From Gryllotalpicola ginsengisoli DSM 22003 (GTDB taxonomy: Bacteria; Actinomycetota; Actinomycetes; Actinomycetales; Microbacteriaceae), in NCBI RefSeq assembly GCF_000419445.1, contig NZ_AULK01000006.1, positions 1 to 32,588 of the forward strand: DNA of 32,588 bases, given 5' to 3'. The position numbers and the translations under genes are program-made. The first letter of the stretch is position 1. Every line of letters starts with the position of its first letter. Shown piece after piece: positions 17,128 to 24,184 of this stretch. A model generated the notes under the pieces. That model saw only the letters and a program-made list of their open reading frames with translations. It had not been told where the DNA came from and did no database searches.

Positions 17128-17181
17128 CTCCTTCAGCGGCGCAACTCAGTCGCCCGCTAACGGCCCTCTACGTTGGTACCC

Positions 17182-17832
17182 ATGACGGATGCTTCGCGGG
17201 CCCGGCCCGCCCTGTGGTGGTCGGTCGGCGCGCTCATCGTCGCGGTGGGGCTCGCGCTCGGGTATCAAGGCAACCACGTGGGGCTGCCGTACGCGCTGCA
17301 GGTCACCCTGTCGTACGCGCTGACCTGGGGTCCGCTGGTCGTCGCGTTGCTCGTCAACTGGCGGTTCTGGGCGGCGCGGTTCCGCTTCCGGTGGCCGGAT
17401 GTCGCGCTCGGGATCGCCGTCGGCATCGTCACGCGGGCGGTCGGCATCCTCATCACCTACTCGTCGACCGGGCGGCTCGCCTCGGGCAGCGTGATCTTCG
17501 GCCACATCGACTTCGTCTTCGTCTTCACCACAGCGCTCGCGCCGGTGATCCTCGCCCCGCTCATCGAGGAGCCGTTCTTCCGCGGACTGCTGCAGACCTC
17601 CCTGCTGCGCTACCTGCCGGGGTGGGCGGCGATCGCCGTGGCATCCGTCGCGTTCACGCTCGTGCACACCATCGCGAACGGCTGGAGCTCGACGCTGCTG
17701 ATCACCCTGCTCGTTTACGCGATCGGCGCCGGGTACGTCACGCTGCGCACGGGGCGGCTGGGGGCGGCGATCATCGCGCACGCCGTGTTCAACGGATTGG
17801 CCGCGCTGATCAGCTGGCCGTGGGGGGTGTGA
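17182..17832 (+). CDS. CPBP family intramembrane metalloprotease
   Basis: The 216-residue membrane protein has about seven hydrophobic helices. It carries the CPBP/Abi (Rce1-like) motifs: EEPFFRG (Glu129, Glu130, Arg134), FTLVH (His162) and AHAVFNG (His200, Asn204). These coordinate zinc for proteolysis within the membrane. Substrates in Actinobacteria are unknown. Some relatives act in bacteriocin self-immunity. ATG at 17182 is chosen over a TTG three codons earlier. It stands alone, 54 bases after the nucleotidyltransferase gene on the same strand, so read-through expression is possible but no functional link is evident. Confidence 0.88.
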   Translation: MTDASRARPALWWSVGALIVAVGLALGYQGNHVGLPYALQVTLSYALTWGPLVVALLVNWRFWAARFRFRWPDVALGIAVGIVTRAVGILITYSSTGRLASGSVIFGHIDFVFVFTTALAPVILAPLIEEPFFRGLLQTSLLRYLPGWAAIAVASVAFTLVHTIANGWSSTLLITLLVYAIGAGYVTLRTGRLGAAIIAHAVFNGLAALISWPWGV

Positions 17833-17941
17833 GGGCTGCGGGTCTTGCGCCCCGTCGCCCCGCGTGTCAGCCGGCCCGTCACCCCGAATTGGGGGCAGAA
17901 CGCGGGTCGGGTCGCCGCGAGACGTCCGTAGGGTCGAGAGC

Positions 17942-18721
17942 GTGCCACGCTTCGACAGCCTCCGCCAGGCGCGCCTCGGCCGCGCGCTGACGTACGCGGC
18001 CGTCGGCGTGCTGACCGCCGCGTCGCTCGCCATGTGCGCGCTGGCGCTGACGAAGAATTCATCGGATGCCGCGGCCCGGGCCGCCTCGACCTACACTCCC
18101 CCGACCTTGCCGACCGGAGCGCCTGCCTCCGACAGCGCAACGCCGAGCCCCACCCCCGGCGCGCCGGTCGCGGTGTTCCTCGGCGACTCGTACGTCGCCG
18201 GCGACGGAGCATCCGACCCGGCCGACGCGTTCCCCGCCCTCGTCGCCGCGCACGAGGGGTGGCAGGCGCAGGTGGTCGCCTGCCCCGGCGCCGGCTACGC
18301 CACCGCCGGCGACTGCGGCGAGAACCTCAGCGGCCTCGTGCCGACGGTCGTGGCCGATGCGCCCGACATCGTCGTGGTCTCGGCCGGGCGCTACGACATG
18401 AGCGACGCCGCGGACGTCTCGGCCGGGGCGGATGCCGTGTTCAGCAGCCTGCACTCGGCGCTGCCCGACGCGCAGATCTACGTGGTGTCGCCCGTGTGGG
18501 ACGACGACCACGCCGTGCAGCCGCTCGGATACATCCAGCAGGACGTGAAGGATGCGGCGGAGCGCAACGGGGCCACCTACCTCGACATCGGGGAGCCGCT
18601 GCGCGACCACCCCGAGCTCGTCGCCTCCGACGGCGTGATGCCCGACGACGACGGGCACGCGGCGCTGGCCGACGCGATCGAGAAGGCGCTGCCCGGGGAA
18701 TCCGAGCAGCAAGGCGAGTAG
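17942..18721 (+). CDS. SGNH/GDSL hydrolase, membrane-anchored or secreted
   Basis: The 259-residue protein has one N-terminal hydrophobic segment (about 18-36), a Thr/Pro/Ser-rich linker (about 50-75) and an SGNH-hydrolase domain. The nucleophile motif is FLGDSYVAGDG (Ser83), and the C-terminal catalytic Asp/His are in MPDDDGHAAL (His about 239). Such enzymes hydrolyse acyl esters on the outer face of the membrane. The substrate is unknown. GTG at 17942 begins VPRFDSLRQARLGRAL and gives a normal anchor. The open frame extends 26 codons upstream without a convincing start. A CCCCGAATTGGGGG motif sits 46 bases upstream. Confidence 0.82.
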   Translation: MPRFDSLRQARLGRALTYAAVGVLTAASLAMCALALTKNSSDAAARAASTYTPPTLPTGAPASDSATPSPTPGAPVAVFLGDSYVAGDGASDPADAFPALVAAHEGWQAQVVACPGAGYATAGDCGENLSGLVPTVVADAPDIVVVSAGRYDMSDAADVSAGADAVFSSLHSALPDAQIYVVSPVWDDDHAVQPLGYIQQDVKDAAERNGATYLDIGEPLRDHPELVASDGVMPDDDGHAALADAIEKALPGESEQQGE

Positions 18722-18742
18722 GGCGGGGGTGCGCGCGGGCGG

Positions 18743-18780
18743 GTTTCGATACGGCCGCTTCGCGGCCTACTCAACCAGCG
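18743..18780 (+). repeat. REP-like element, GATACG/CTACTC variant
   Basis: GTTTCGATAC and CTACTCAACCAGCG flank the hairpin GGCCGC-ttc-GCGGCC. The layout (constant flanks, perfect short stem, three-base loop) matches the elements at 24134, 27114, 28667 and elsewhere. It lies between the convergent SGNH hydrolase gene and the small gene at 18803, so it may also act as a terminator. Confidence 0.75.
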
Positions 18781-18802
18781 CGGGCGGGCGGGGCGGCGGC
18801 GG

Positions 18803-19096
18803 TCAGCCCTCGAGGTAGCGGACGAGCGGCACCTCGGTGGTCTTGAAGCGGTGCCGCACGCGCACCATCACGATGCCGCGGTCGCGGATCAGCTGGGCCG
18901 ACTCGGGGCTGAGCCTCAGCGACTTGTCCCAGATGGGCTGCCACCCCTGCGGCGTGTAGTACTCGGTGACCTTCGGGCGCGCGTCTTCACGCCCGAAGTG
19001 GCGCAGGGCGTAGCGCGCGGGCGGGGCGGATTCGGGCGCGGGCTCGGGCTCGGGTTCGGGGGTGGGGATCTCGGGTGGTTCGGGGAGTTCGGGCAT
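18803..19096 (-). CDS. Small hypothetical protein with Pro-Glu N-terminus
   Basis: This 97-residue product was not recognised. The first 26 residues are Pro/Glu repeats (PEPEPEPAPESAPP) and likely disordered. Residues 27-97 look folded (YYTPQGWQPIWDKSLRLS, then RGIVMVRVRHRF), with a balanced charge and no membrane segment. The ATG at 19096 is the first in frame. Third-position GC is high, as in the surrounding genes, which favours a real gene. It faces the SGNH hydrolase gene across a gap that holds a REP-like hairpin. Confidence 0.6.
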   Translation of the reverse strand: MPELPEPPEIPTPEPEPEPAPESAPPARYALRHFGREDARPKVTEYYTPQGWQPIWDKSLRLSPESAQLIRDRGIVMVRVRHRFKTTEVPLVRYLEG

Positions 19097-19187
19097 GGCG
19101 ATCCACTAGTGTGAGCGGAGGGGTGCCGGGCCTCAAGCGGAAAGGCCGCGCGCTCAGGGCTTGCACGGCAACTTCATCAGACGAGAC

Positions 19188-19229
19188 TGCGCCCTGCGTA
19201 TTCCCCCGAATCGGAATACGCAGGGCGCA
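19188..19229. other. Perfect 17-bp inverted repeat in a gene-poor stretch
   Basis: TGCGCCCTGCGTATTCC (19188-19204) and its exact complement (19213-19229) flank an eight-base loop CCCGAATC. No T-run follows on either strand. The surrounding 19097-19465 has no convincing gene. The open frame at 19154-19507 looks spurious because it contains this hairpin and one repeat end. Confidence 0.8.
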
Positions 19230-19465
19230 TGAGGGCACAGTAGCCGCACTGGCGGGAGCGACCTCGACGCGACATCCCCACGATGGTCACGGGGCCAGGT
19301 TTCCTGACTCCTGCCGTCTCCCTCGGGCTCGAGTGCAGCTTTGCTCTCTCTCCTCGTTGTCGACCGTAGTCCGACGAACTCGGCCGGGGATACCCGTTGA
19401 TCGAGATCGGCTCGCGTGGTATGCGCGGGCGTGGCCGGATCTCCTCCCGAACCCTTAGTCATCGC

Positions 19466-19597
19466 GACACGACATTCGTTGTTGGCGAGGCGTGATCGAA
19501 ACCACATTCGTTGCGGGTAACCGGCGTGTGAAGCATCCGTTGATGTGGTCTCGGCGAAACGGGGCTGGGGCGGAGCAGCAACGAGTGTGGTTTCGGC
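19466..19597 (+). repeat. GAAACCACA-type interspersed repeat, copy A
   Basis: Inverted ends CGAAACCACATTCGTTG (19497-19513) and CAACGAGTGTGGTTTCG (19579-19595) match at 16 of 17 positions, the exception being a G-T pair. The core GAAGCATCCGTTGATGTGG (19531-19549) is shared with copies B and C. About 30 bases before the first arm are also shared with copy B. Confidence 0.8.
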
Positions 19598-19609
19598 GAT
19601 GACGGCACG

Positions 19610-19909
19610 CTAGTCGTCGTCTTGATCGCCGTCGCGGCGCCGCAGCGCGCGTTCGGCGATGCCGGTCGAAAGCCTGCTGGCCGCCGACCGCGCTCGGCCG
19701 GCCGTGTCATTGCCCACGCGCAACGCGACCCCGACAGCTTCGTTGCCCACCCGCTTTGCCGCTTCTACGCCGTCTGCGCCCGCCTCAAGCGCCTTGTCCT
19801 TCACCTCGGCCGCGGCTTCCGTCCAGCGTCGCGCCTCCAACGCCTGGCGGTCTCCATCGATGCCGAGCACGCTCTGAAGGCCGGTGACTCGCTCGGCTAT
19901 CCCCGGCAA
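19610..19909 (-). CDS. Small hypothetical protein, helical and acidic-tailed
   Basis: The 99-residue frame starts with TTG at 19909, preceded by GGAG five bases upstream. It was not recognised. Most of it looks helical, with an internal near-repeat (AKRVGNEAVGVALRVGNDTAGRARS). It ends in RRRDGDQDDD. There is no signal peptide or membrane helix. It lies between two direct copies (A and B) of the GAAACCACA repeat, so it could be cargo or simply a gene bracketed by repeats. The good Shine-Dalgarno sequence supports it. The rare start and lack of family weaken it. Confidence 0.45.
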   Translation of the reverse strand: MPGIAERVTGLQSVLGIDGDRQALEARRWTEAAAEVKDKALEAGADGVEAAKRVGNEAVGVALRVGNDTAGRARSAASRLSTGIAERALRRRDGDQDDD

Positions 19910-19953
19910 TCAGGCTCCATCGTCACTGCAGCCTAGGACGGAGGTTCGCGGTT

Positions 19954-20046
19954 GACACGACACCAGTTGTGGGCGGCGGGCGACCGAAACCACACTCGTC
20001 GCGGGTAACCGGCGCGCGAAGCATCCGTTGATGTGGTCTCGGCGAT
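19954..20046 (+). repeat. GAAACCACA-type interspersed repeat, copy B
   Basis: The arm CGAAACCACACTCGTCG (19985-20001) is followed by the shared core GAAGCATCCGTTGATGTGG and TCTCGGCGA. It is in direct orientation to copy A with similar leading bases (from GACACGAC). The second inverted arm is missing. It ends 23 bases before the fgd stop codon. Confidence 0.75.
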
Positions 20047-20068
20047 GAAGAGCGCGGCCGAGAGCGGG

Positions 20069-21085
20069 CTACAGCTCCCGCAGGAGCGGGGCGAGGTCCT
20101 GTTCGAACTGCTCGAGGAAGCGGCGCTGGTCGTGGCCCGGGGCGTGGAAGACGAGGTGGTTGAAGCCGGCGTCGACGTACTGCTTGATCTCGGCGACGGT
20201 CTGCTCGGGGTCGGAGCCGACGATCCAACGCTTGGCGACCTGCTCGATGGGCAGGGCGTCGGCGGCCTTCTCCATCTCCATCGGATCGTTCAGGTCGTGC
20301 TTCTGCTCCTTGCTGAGCGACAGCGGCGCCCAGAAGCGGGTGTTCTCGAGCGCCTTCTCCGGGTCGCGGTCGTAGCTCAACTTGATCTCGATCATGTGAT
20401 CGAGCGCATCCGTCGACTTGCCGGCCGCTTTGGCGCCCTCGGCCACGGCCGGCAGCAGCTCGTCCGTGTAGAGCTGCATGCCCTTGCCCGAGGTGCAGAT
20501 GAAGCCGTCGCCCGCGCGGCCCGCGTACTTGGCCACGGTCGGGCCGCCGGCGGCGATGTAGACGGGCACCGGATGCTCGGGCTTGTCGTAGATCGACGCG
20601 TCGTGCGTCGAGTAGTACTCGCCCTCGAAGCTGACCCGCTCGCCGTTCCACAGCGCCCGGATCAGTCGCACGGCCTCGCGCAGCCGGGCGAAGCGCTCCT
20701 TGAAGTCGGGCCAGCCCTGCTCGCCCGCGCCCTGCCAGCCGGTCGCCACCTCGTTGAGCGCCTCGCCGGTGCCGACACCGAGCACGACGCGGCCCGGGTA
20801 GAGCACGCCGAGCGAGCCGAACGCCTGCGCGATCACCGCCGGGTTGTAGCGGTAGTGCGGGGTCATCACGCTCGTGCCGAGCACGATGTCGTGGGTCCGC
20901 TCCCCCGCCGCCGCCAACCAGGTCAGCGCGAACGGCGCATGCCCGCCCTCGTGCCGCCACGGCTGGAAGTGGTCGGAGATGAACGCGCTCTCCATGCCGT
21001 GCTGCTCCGCCGCGACGGTGAGCTCGACGAGCTCGCGCGCCCCGAACTGCTCGGCCGACGCCTTGTATCCGAGTTTCAGTGCCAT
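20069..21085 (-). CDS. fgd: F420-dependent glucose-6-phosphate dehydrogenase
   Basis: The 338-residue enzyme oxidises glucose-6-phosphate to 6-phosphogluconolactone and reduces cofactor F420 to F420H2 in the cytoplasm. It follows mycobacterial FGD1 closely from memory: [20 protein letters not shown] at the N-terminus, [62 protein letters not shown] and the end [17 protein letters not shown]. The His in SDHFQPW and the Glu in GTGEALNE are the expected active-site residues. ATG at 21085 gives the family N-terminus. It stands alone on the minus strand, so it probably has its own promoter. It implies that the organism makes F420. Confidence 0.93.
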   Translation of the reverse strand: MALKLGYKASAEQFGARELVELTVAAEQHGMESAFISDHFQPWRHEGGHAPFALTWLAAAGERTHDIVLGTSVMTPHYRYNPAVIAQAFGSLGVLYPGRVVLGVGTGEALNEVATGWQGAGEQGWPDFKERFARLREAVRLIRALWNGERVSFEGEYYSTHDASIYDKPEHPVPVYIAAGGPTVAKYAGRAGDGFICTSGKGMQLYTDELLPAVAEGAKAAGKSTDALDHMIEIKLSYDRDPEKALENTRFWAPLSLSKEQKHDLNDPMEMEKAADALPIEQVAKRWIVGSDPEQTVAEIKQYVDAGFNHLVFHAPGHDQRRFLEQFEQDLAPLLREL

Positions 21086-21186
21086 CGCTTCGACACTAGC
21101 CCGGGGTGCGCGGATCGCGTCGGCGGTTCTGCTCGGCTCCGGCTGCTCTGGTCAGGCTGCTCAAGGCCAGCCGACCGCGTCGCCGG

Positions 21187-21357
21187 TCAGCTGACGTCGA
21201 CGTCCTCGTCGCTCACGACGCCGTTGTAGCGTTCGCCGCCGACTCGCTCGACCCATTCTCCGTAGTCGTGGTTGTGGCCGATCGGGCACATGCAGGCGAT
21301 GTGGATCGGGGCGCCGTCGGCGCCGGCGTGGATCTCGACGTGAGGCAGGGGGGACAT
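21187..21357 (-). CDS. Small Cys/His-rich protein (56 residues)
   Basis: From MSPLPHVEIHAGADGAPIHI the frame encodes 56 residues with CMCPIGHNHDYGEWVERVG in the middle. Two Cys and three His within ten residues suggest metal binding. The tail is acidic (SDEDVDVS). I do not recognise a named family. ATG at 21357 has AGGAAG about ten bases upstream. The frame is open further upstream but with an Arg-rich, non-homogeneous sequence that crosses a palindromic motif, so the short start is preferred. It lies between fgd and thymidine kinase, all on the minus strand. Confidence 0.6.
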   Translation of the reverse strand: MSPLPHVEIHAGADGAPIHIACMCPIGHNHDYGEWVERVGGERYNGVVSDEDVDVS

Positions 21358-21627
21358 GGCGCGATGACTTCCTTCTCGGGTATGCCTTCGGGTAGGCGCG
21401 TGTCTCGGGTTGACACGGACACCCCATTCAAAGCCACCATTTACCGATCGGTCTACCGCGGAACGCCGGTTTTTCCGCGCGTCGCCCCGAACTGGGGGAA
21501 CGTTGCGCAGGGCGCTGCGCAGACCGTGCAGAACGGATGCGCGAACGGTGCGCGCATCTTGAGCCTGGGGCTCAGCGAGAGTCCGGCCGGGGTGGCGCCG
21601 GGGCGTCACCGCCGGACTGCTCGCGGC
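21358..21627. other. 270-base gap with a CCCCGAACTGGGGG motif
   Basis: Between the thymidine kinase gene and the 56-residue gene no supported gene was found. It contains CCCCGAACTGGGGG at 21485-21498, close to motifs at 17882-17895 and 13309-13320. It probably holds the promoter of the small gene. Confidence 0.4.
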
Positions 21628-22353
21628 TCACATGAAGTCGGTGTCGGGCGCCTCGGCGTAGGCGGGAGCGCCGCCCGCCGGCCAGTGCCGTCGGCCGTTG
21701 TTGAGCACCCCGTGCGACTCCTGCAGGTAGCACAGCCCGCACAGCGCCTCGTACGTGACGCGGGCCGCGGCCGGCGCGGAGGAGGGGCCGGCGGAGGAGG
21801 CATCCGTCAGCTCGCCCTCGTCGATGGCGACCTGGTCGCCGTCGAAGACGAACTCGCCGTCGATGCGGCGCGCGTTGAAGATCGCCTTGCGGCCGCAGCG
21901 GCAGATGGTCTTGAGCTCTTCGATCGCGTGGGCGATCTCGAGCAGGCGGCGGCTGCCCGGGAACGCCACCGTCTGGAAGTCGGTGCGGATGCCGTAGGCG
22001 AGCACCGGCACGTCTTCGAGCAGGGCGATGCGCAGCAGGTCGTCCACCTGCGTCTCGGTCAGGAACTGCGCCTCGTCGATGAGCAGCGCGCTGACGTCGC
22101 GGCCGTGGATGCCGAGCGTGTGATTGCGGTGCTGCTGGAAGCGGAGGTAGATGTCAGAGGTCTCATCGACGGTGAAGTCGACCGGGCGGCTCACGCCGAG
22201 GCGGCTGACGATCAGGTCGTCGCCCTTCGTGTCGAGGGAGGGCTTGGCCAGCAGCACCTCGTGCCCGCGCTCCTCGTAGTTGAAGGCGGCCTGCAGCAGC
22301 GCCGTGCTCTTGCCGCTGTTCATCGCGCCGTAGCGAAAGTACAGTTTGGCCAT
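21628..22353 (-). CDS. tdk: Thymidine kinase (type II)
   Basis: The 241-residue enzyme phosphorylates thymidine to dTMP for salvage. It has the P-loop GAMNSGKST (9-17), the DEAQF motif (about 93-97, catalytic Glu) and a structural zinc site made of CRCG (about 152-155) and CGLC near the C-terminus. Its length is slightly above the usual type II size. A Ser/Ala/Pro insert (SSAGPSSAPAAA) lies between the two zinc half-sites, and the last 30 residues are a variable tail. ATG at 22353 directly begins the first strand (AKLYFRYGAMNSGKS). A repeat array starts 31 bases upstream of it. Confidence 0.94.
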   Translation of the reverse strand: MAKLYFRYGAMNSGKSTALLQAAFNYEERGHEVLLAKPSLDTKGDDLIVSRLGVSRPVDFTVDETSDIYLRFQQHRNHTLGIHGRDVSALLIDEAQFLTETQVDDLLRIALLEDVPVLAYGIRTDFQTVAFPGSRRLLEIAHAIEELKTICRCGRKAIFNARRIDGEFVFDGDQVAIDEGELTDASSAGPSSAPAAARVTYEALCGLCYLQESHGVLNNGRRHWPAGGAPAYAEAPDTDFM

Positions 22354-22384
22354 TCGTCAATCGTATGGGGCCGCTCGTCTCGCT

Positions 22385-22484
22385 CGCTGAGGAGCGCGCA
22401 GCGCGTCTCGAAGCGTCGGTGCGCTGAGGAGCGCGCAGCGCGTCACCCCCGATCGCTGAGGAGCGCTCAGCGCGTCTCGAAGCG
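22385..22484 (+). repeat. REP-like tandem units, first block
   Basis: Three units of the pattern CGCTGAGGAGCGCGCAGCGC + GTCTCGAAGCG occur at 22385-22415, 22422-22446 (3' end changed) and 22454-22484 (one base changed). The spacers are short (tcggtg and accccc-gat types). They lie upstream of thymidine kinase. Confidence 0.8.
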
Positions 22485-22529
22485 CCGGTGCGCTGCGTGC
22501 TGTGGGCACCCGGGGACCGCTCCCGTCGG

Positions 22530-22670
22530 CGAAACAACACTCGTTGCGGCTTCCGGTGGGGCCGCGGCCGCCGAAACAACACGCGTTGCGGGTAAGTGGG
22601 ACGCGAAGCATCCGTTGATGTGATCTCGTCGACGTGGCGAAGGCGCACAGCGACCATGAGTGTTGTTTCG
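22530..22670 (+). repeat. GAAACCACA-type interspersed repeat, copy C (AAC variant)
   Basis: First arms CGAAACAACACTCGTTG (22530-22546) and a second close copy (22572-22588) precede the core GAAGCATCCGTTGATGTG. The opposite arm GAGTGTTGTTTCG lies at 22658-22670. Compared with copy A, the CCAC/GTGG pair has become CAAC/GTTG on both arms. It interrupts the tandem REP-like array. Confidence 0.78.
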
Positions 22671-22703
22671 GCAGCAACGAGGCATGGGGGCAGACTGCCG
22701 GCA

Positions 22704-22886
22704 GCGCGCAGCGCGTCTCGAAGCGCCGGTGCGCTGAGGAGCGCGCAGCGCGTCTCGAAGCGCCGGCCCCCGATCGCTGAGGAGCGCGCAGCGCGTCTCG
22801 AAGCGCCGGTGCGCTGAGGAGCGCGCAGCGCGTCTCGAAGCGCCGGCCCCCCGATCGCTGAGGAGCGCGCAGCGCGTCTCGAAGCG
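22704..22886 (+). repeat. REP-like tandem units, second block
   Basis: One partial unit (22704-22725) and four full units (22732, 22775, 22812 and 22856, each 31 bases) are separated alternately by ccggtg and ccggcccc-cgat. The pair of units plus spacers repeats with a period of about 80 bases. The last unit abuts the TAA stop of the radical SAM gene. Confidence 0.85.
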
Positions 22887-23957
22887 TTAGAACAGTGTGG
22901 GCTGGGGCTGTAGGGACGCGGCATCCGTCTGCTCGACCTGCTCGACGAATCGGATGCTGCGCCGGCGCTCGACGCCGCCCGTGACCGGGTCTTCGCGGCC
23001 GCGGGTCAGCCCGTGCTTGCGGATCAGCGGTTTGATGCGGGCCGCGAGCCAGCGGCGGTACTCCTTGGGGGCGTAGGCGCCGTTCTTGTACAGCTCGGCG
23101 TAGCGGTCGAGCAGCTCGGGGTGCTCGCGCTCGAGCCAGAACGTGAACCACTGCTTGACCCCGGGCTTGAGGTGCAGCGCCGTGTACAGCACGCTCGTGG
23201 CTCCGGATGCCTTCACCTGGGCCAGCGCGTGGTCGAGGTGCTCGGTGGAGTCGGTGAGGAACGGCAGGATCGGCATCATGAAGACGCTGCAGTCGAGCCC
23301 CGCCTCGCGCACGGCGGTGACCGTGGCCAGCCGCTCCTTGGCGCGGGGCGTGCCGGGCTCGACGGATTGCTGCAACTCGTCGTCGTAGATCGCGATCGAC
23401 ATCGCGAGGTCGACAGGCACGCGCTCGCTCGCCGCCTTCAGCAGCGGCAGATCGCGGCGCAGCAGGGTGCCTTTGGTGAGGATCGAGAACGGGGTGCCGC
23501 TGTCGGCGAGCGCCTCGATGATGCCGGGCATCAGCTTGTAACGCCCCTCGGCCCGCTGGTACGGGTCGGTGTTGGTGCCGAGCGCGACGGCCGGCCGCTC
23601 CTGCTGCCACTTCGGCCGGGCGACCTCACGGCGCAGCACCTCGGCGACGTTGATCTTCACCACGATCTGACTGTCGAAGTCCTTGCCGGCATTGAGCTCG
23701 AGGTAGGTGTGCGTGGGGCGGGCGAAGCAGTACACGCAGGAGTGCTGGCAGCCGCGGTAGGGGTTGATGGTCCAGGCGTAGGGCATCACCTTCGAGCCGC
23801 CGGGCACCTGGTTCAGCGCCGACTTGGCGAGGATCTCGTGGAACGTCACGCCCTGGAACTCCGGCGTGCGCACCGTGCGCACGAGGTTGTTCAGCTTCGC
23901 GAGGCCCGGCAGCGCGTCGTCGCTCTCGACCCCGAGTTCCTGGTTCTGCCACCGCAT
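22887..23957 (-). CDS. Rv2578c-family radical SAM protein
   Basis: The 356-residue protein has the radical SAM-type motif GCQHSCVYCFAR with Cys70, Cys74 and Cys77 binding a 4Fe-4S cluster. The pattern NPYRGCQHSCVYCFARPTH and the later GTNTDPYQRAEGRYKLM are typical of the spore-photoproduct-lyase-like family that includes mycobacterial Rv2578c. The reaction is unknown. A DNA-repair-related role is a suggestion for the group. ATG at 23957 (MRWQNQELGV) is used. The frame continues 28 codons upstream but over a LexA-like box. No strong Shine-Dalgarno sequence is present, so the mRNA may be nearly leaderless. Confidence 0.85.
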   Translation of the reverse strand: MRWQNQELGVESDDALPGLAKLNNLVRTVRTPEFQGVTFHEILAKSALNQVPGGSKVMPYAWTINPYRGCQHSCVYCFARPTHTYLELNAGKDFDSQIVVKINVAEVLRREVARPKWQQERPAVALGTNTDPYQRAEGRYKLMPGIIEALADSGTPFSILTKGTLLRRDLPLLKAASERVPVDLAMSIAIYDDELQQSVEPGTPRAKERLATVTAVREAGLDCSVFMMPILPFLTDSTEHLDHALAQVKASGATSVLYTALHLKPGVKQWFTFWLEREHPELLDRYAELYKNGAYAPKEYRRWLAARIKPLIRKHGLTRGREDPVTGGVERRRSIRFVEQVEQTDAASLQPQPTLF

Positions 23958-23965
23958 GGCTCTAT

Positions 23966-23981
23966 TAGAACACTGCTTCGA
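23966..23981 (-). promoter_or_regulatory. LexA-like box upstream of the radical SAM gene
   Basis: On the minus strand TCGAAGCAGTGTTCTA matches the actinobacterial SOS box TCGAACnnnnGTTCGA at 10 of 12 fixed positions. It sits eight bases upstream of the start codon. From memory, the mycobacterial Rv2578c gene is among LexA-controlled genes, which adds weight. Confidence 0.4.
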
Positions 23982-24022
23982 GGCCTTCTCCACAGAGTTT
24001 CGAACATGTGTAGAACGCGGGC

Positions 24023-24046
24023 GACGGATGCGGCGAAGCATCCGTC
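24023..24046 (-). terminator. Hairpin GACGGATGC / GCATCCGTC
   Basis: A perfect 9-bp stem with a six-base loop lies about 140 bases past the stop of the membrane-protein gene (24185) and upstream of the radical SAM gene. It could terminate the GT2-membrane protein transcript. No T-run is present. The arms are the GCATCCG word that is frequent across the window. Confidence 0.45.
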
Positions 24047-24133
24047 ACTGAACGCAGGATGTGTCACCGGGACGGCCGCCCAGGAGTGACAGATCGTGCG
24101 AAAGGTGACGGATGCCGCGGGCGGCGGGCAGCG

Positions 24134-24170
24134 CGGGTCTCCATTCGCCCTGCGGGCGAGTCGACCAACG
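24134..24170 (+). repeat. REP-like element, CATTC/AGTCGACC type
   Basis: CGGGTCTCCATTC and GAGTCGACCAACG flank the stem TCGCCC-tgc-GGGCGA. It sits 15 bases past the stop of the membrane-protein gene. The terminal CAGCG of other copies reads CAACG here. Confidence 0.8.
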
Positions 24171-24184
24171 GGAGCGGTCCCGCC

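Noticed and set aside
19300-19465. tRNA-like stretch
   Set aside because: I could not fold a cloverleaf or find an acceptor end.
19154-19507. 117-codon minus-strand frame
   Set aside because: It contains the 17-bp hairpin and one arm of copy A, with no domain and no Shine-Dalgarno support.
22385-22886. CRISPR array
   Set aside because: Spacers are only 6-13 bases and are themselves repeated, and no cas gene is near.
22163-23610. Minus-strand frames with repeated RRFETRCALLSAP-type peptides
   Set aside because: The peptide repeats are translations of the tandem DNA array. The real genes here are thymidine kinase and the radical SAM protein.
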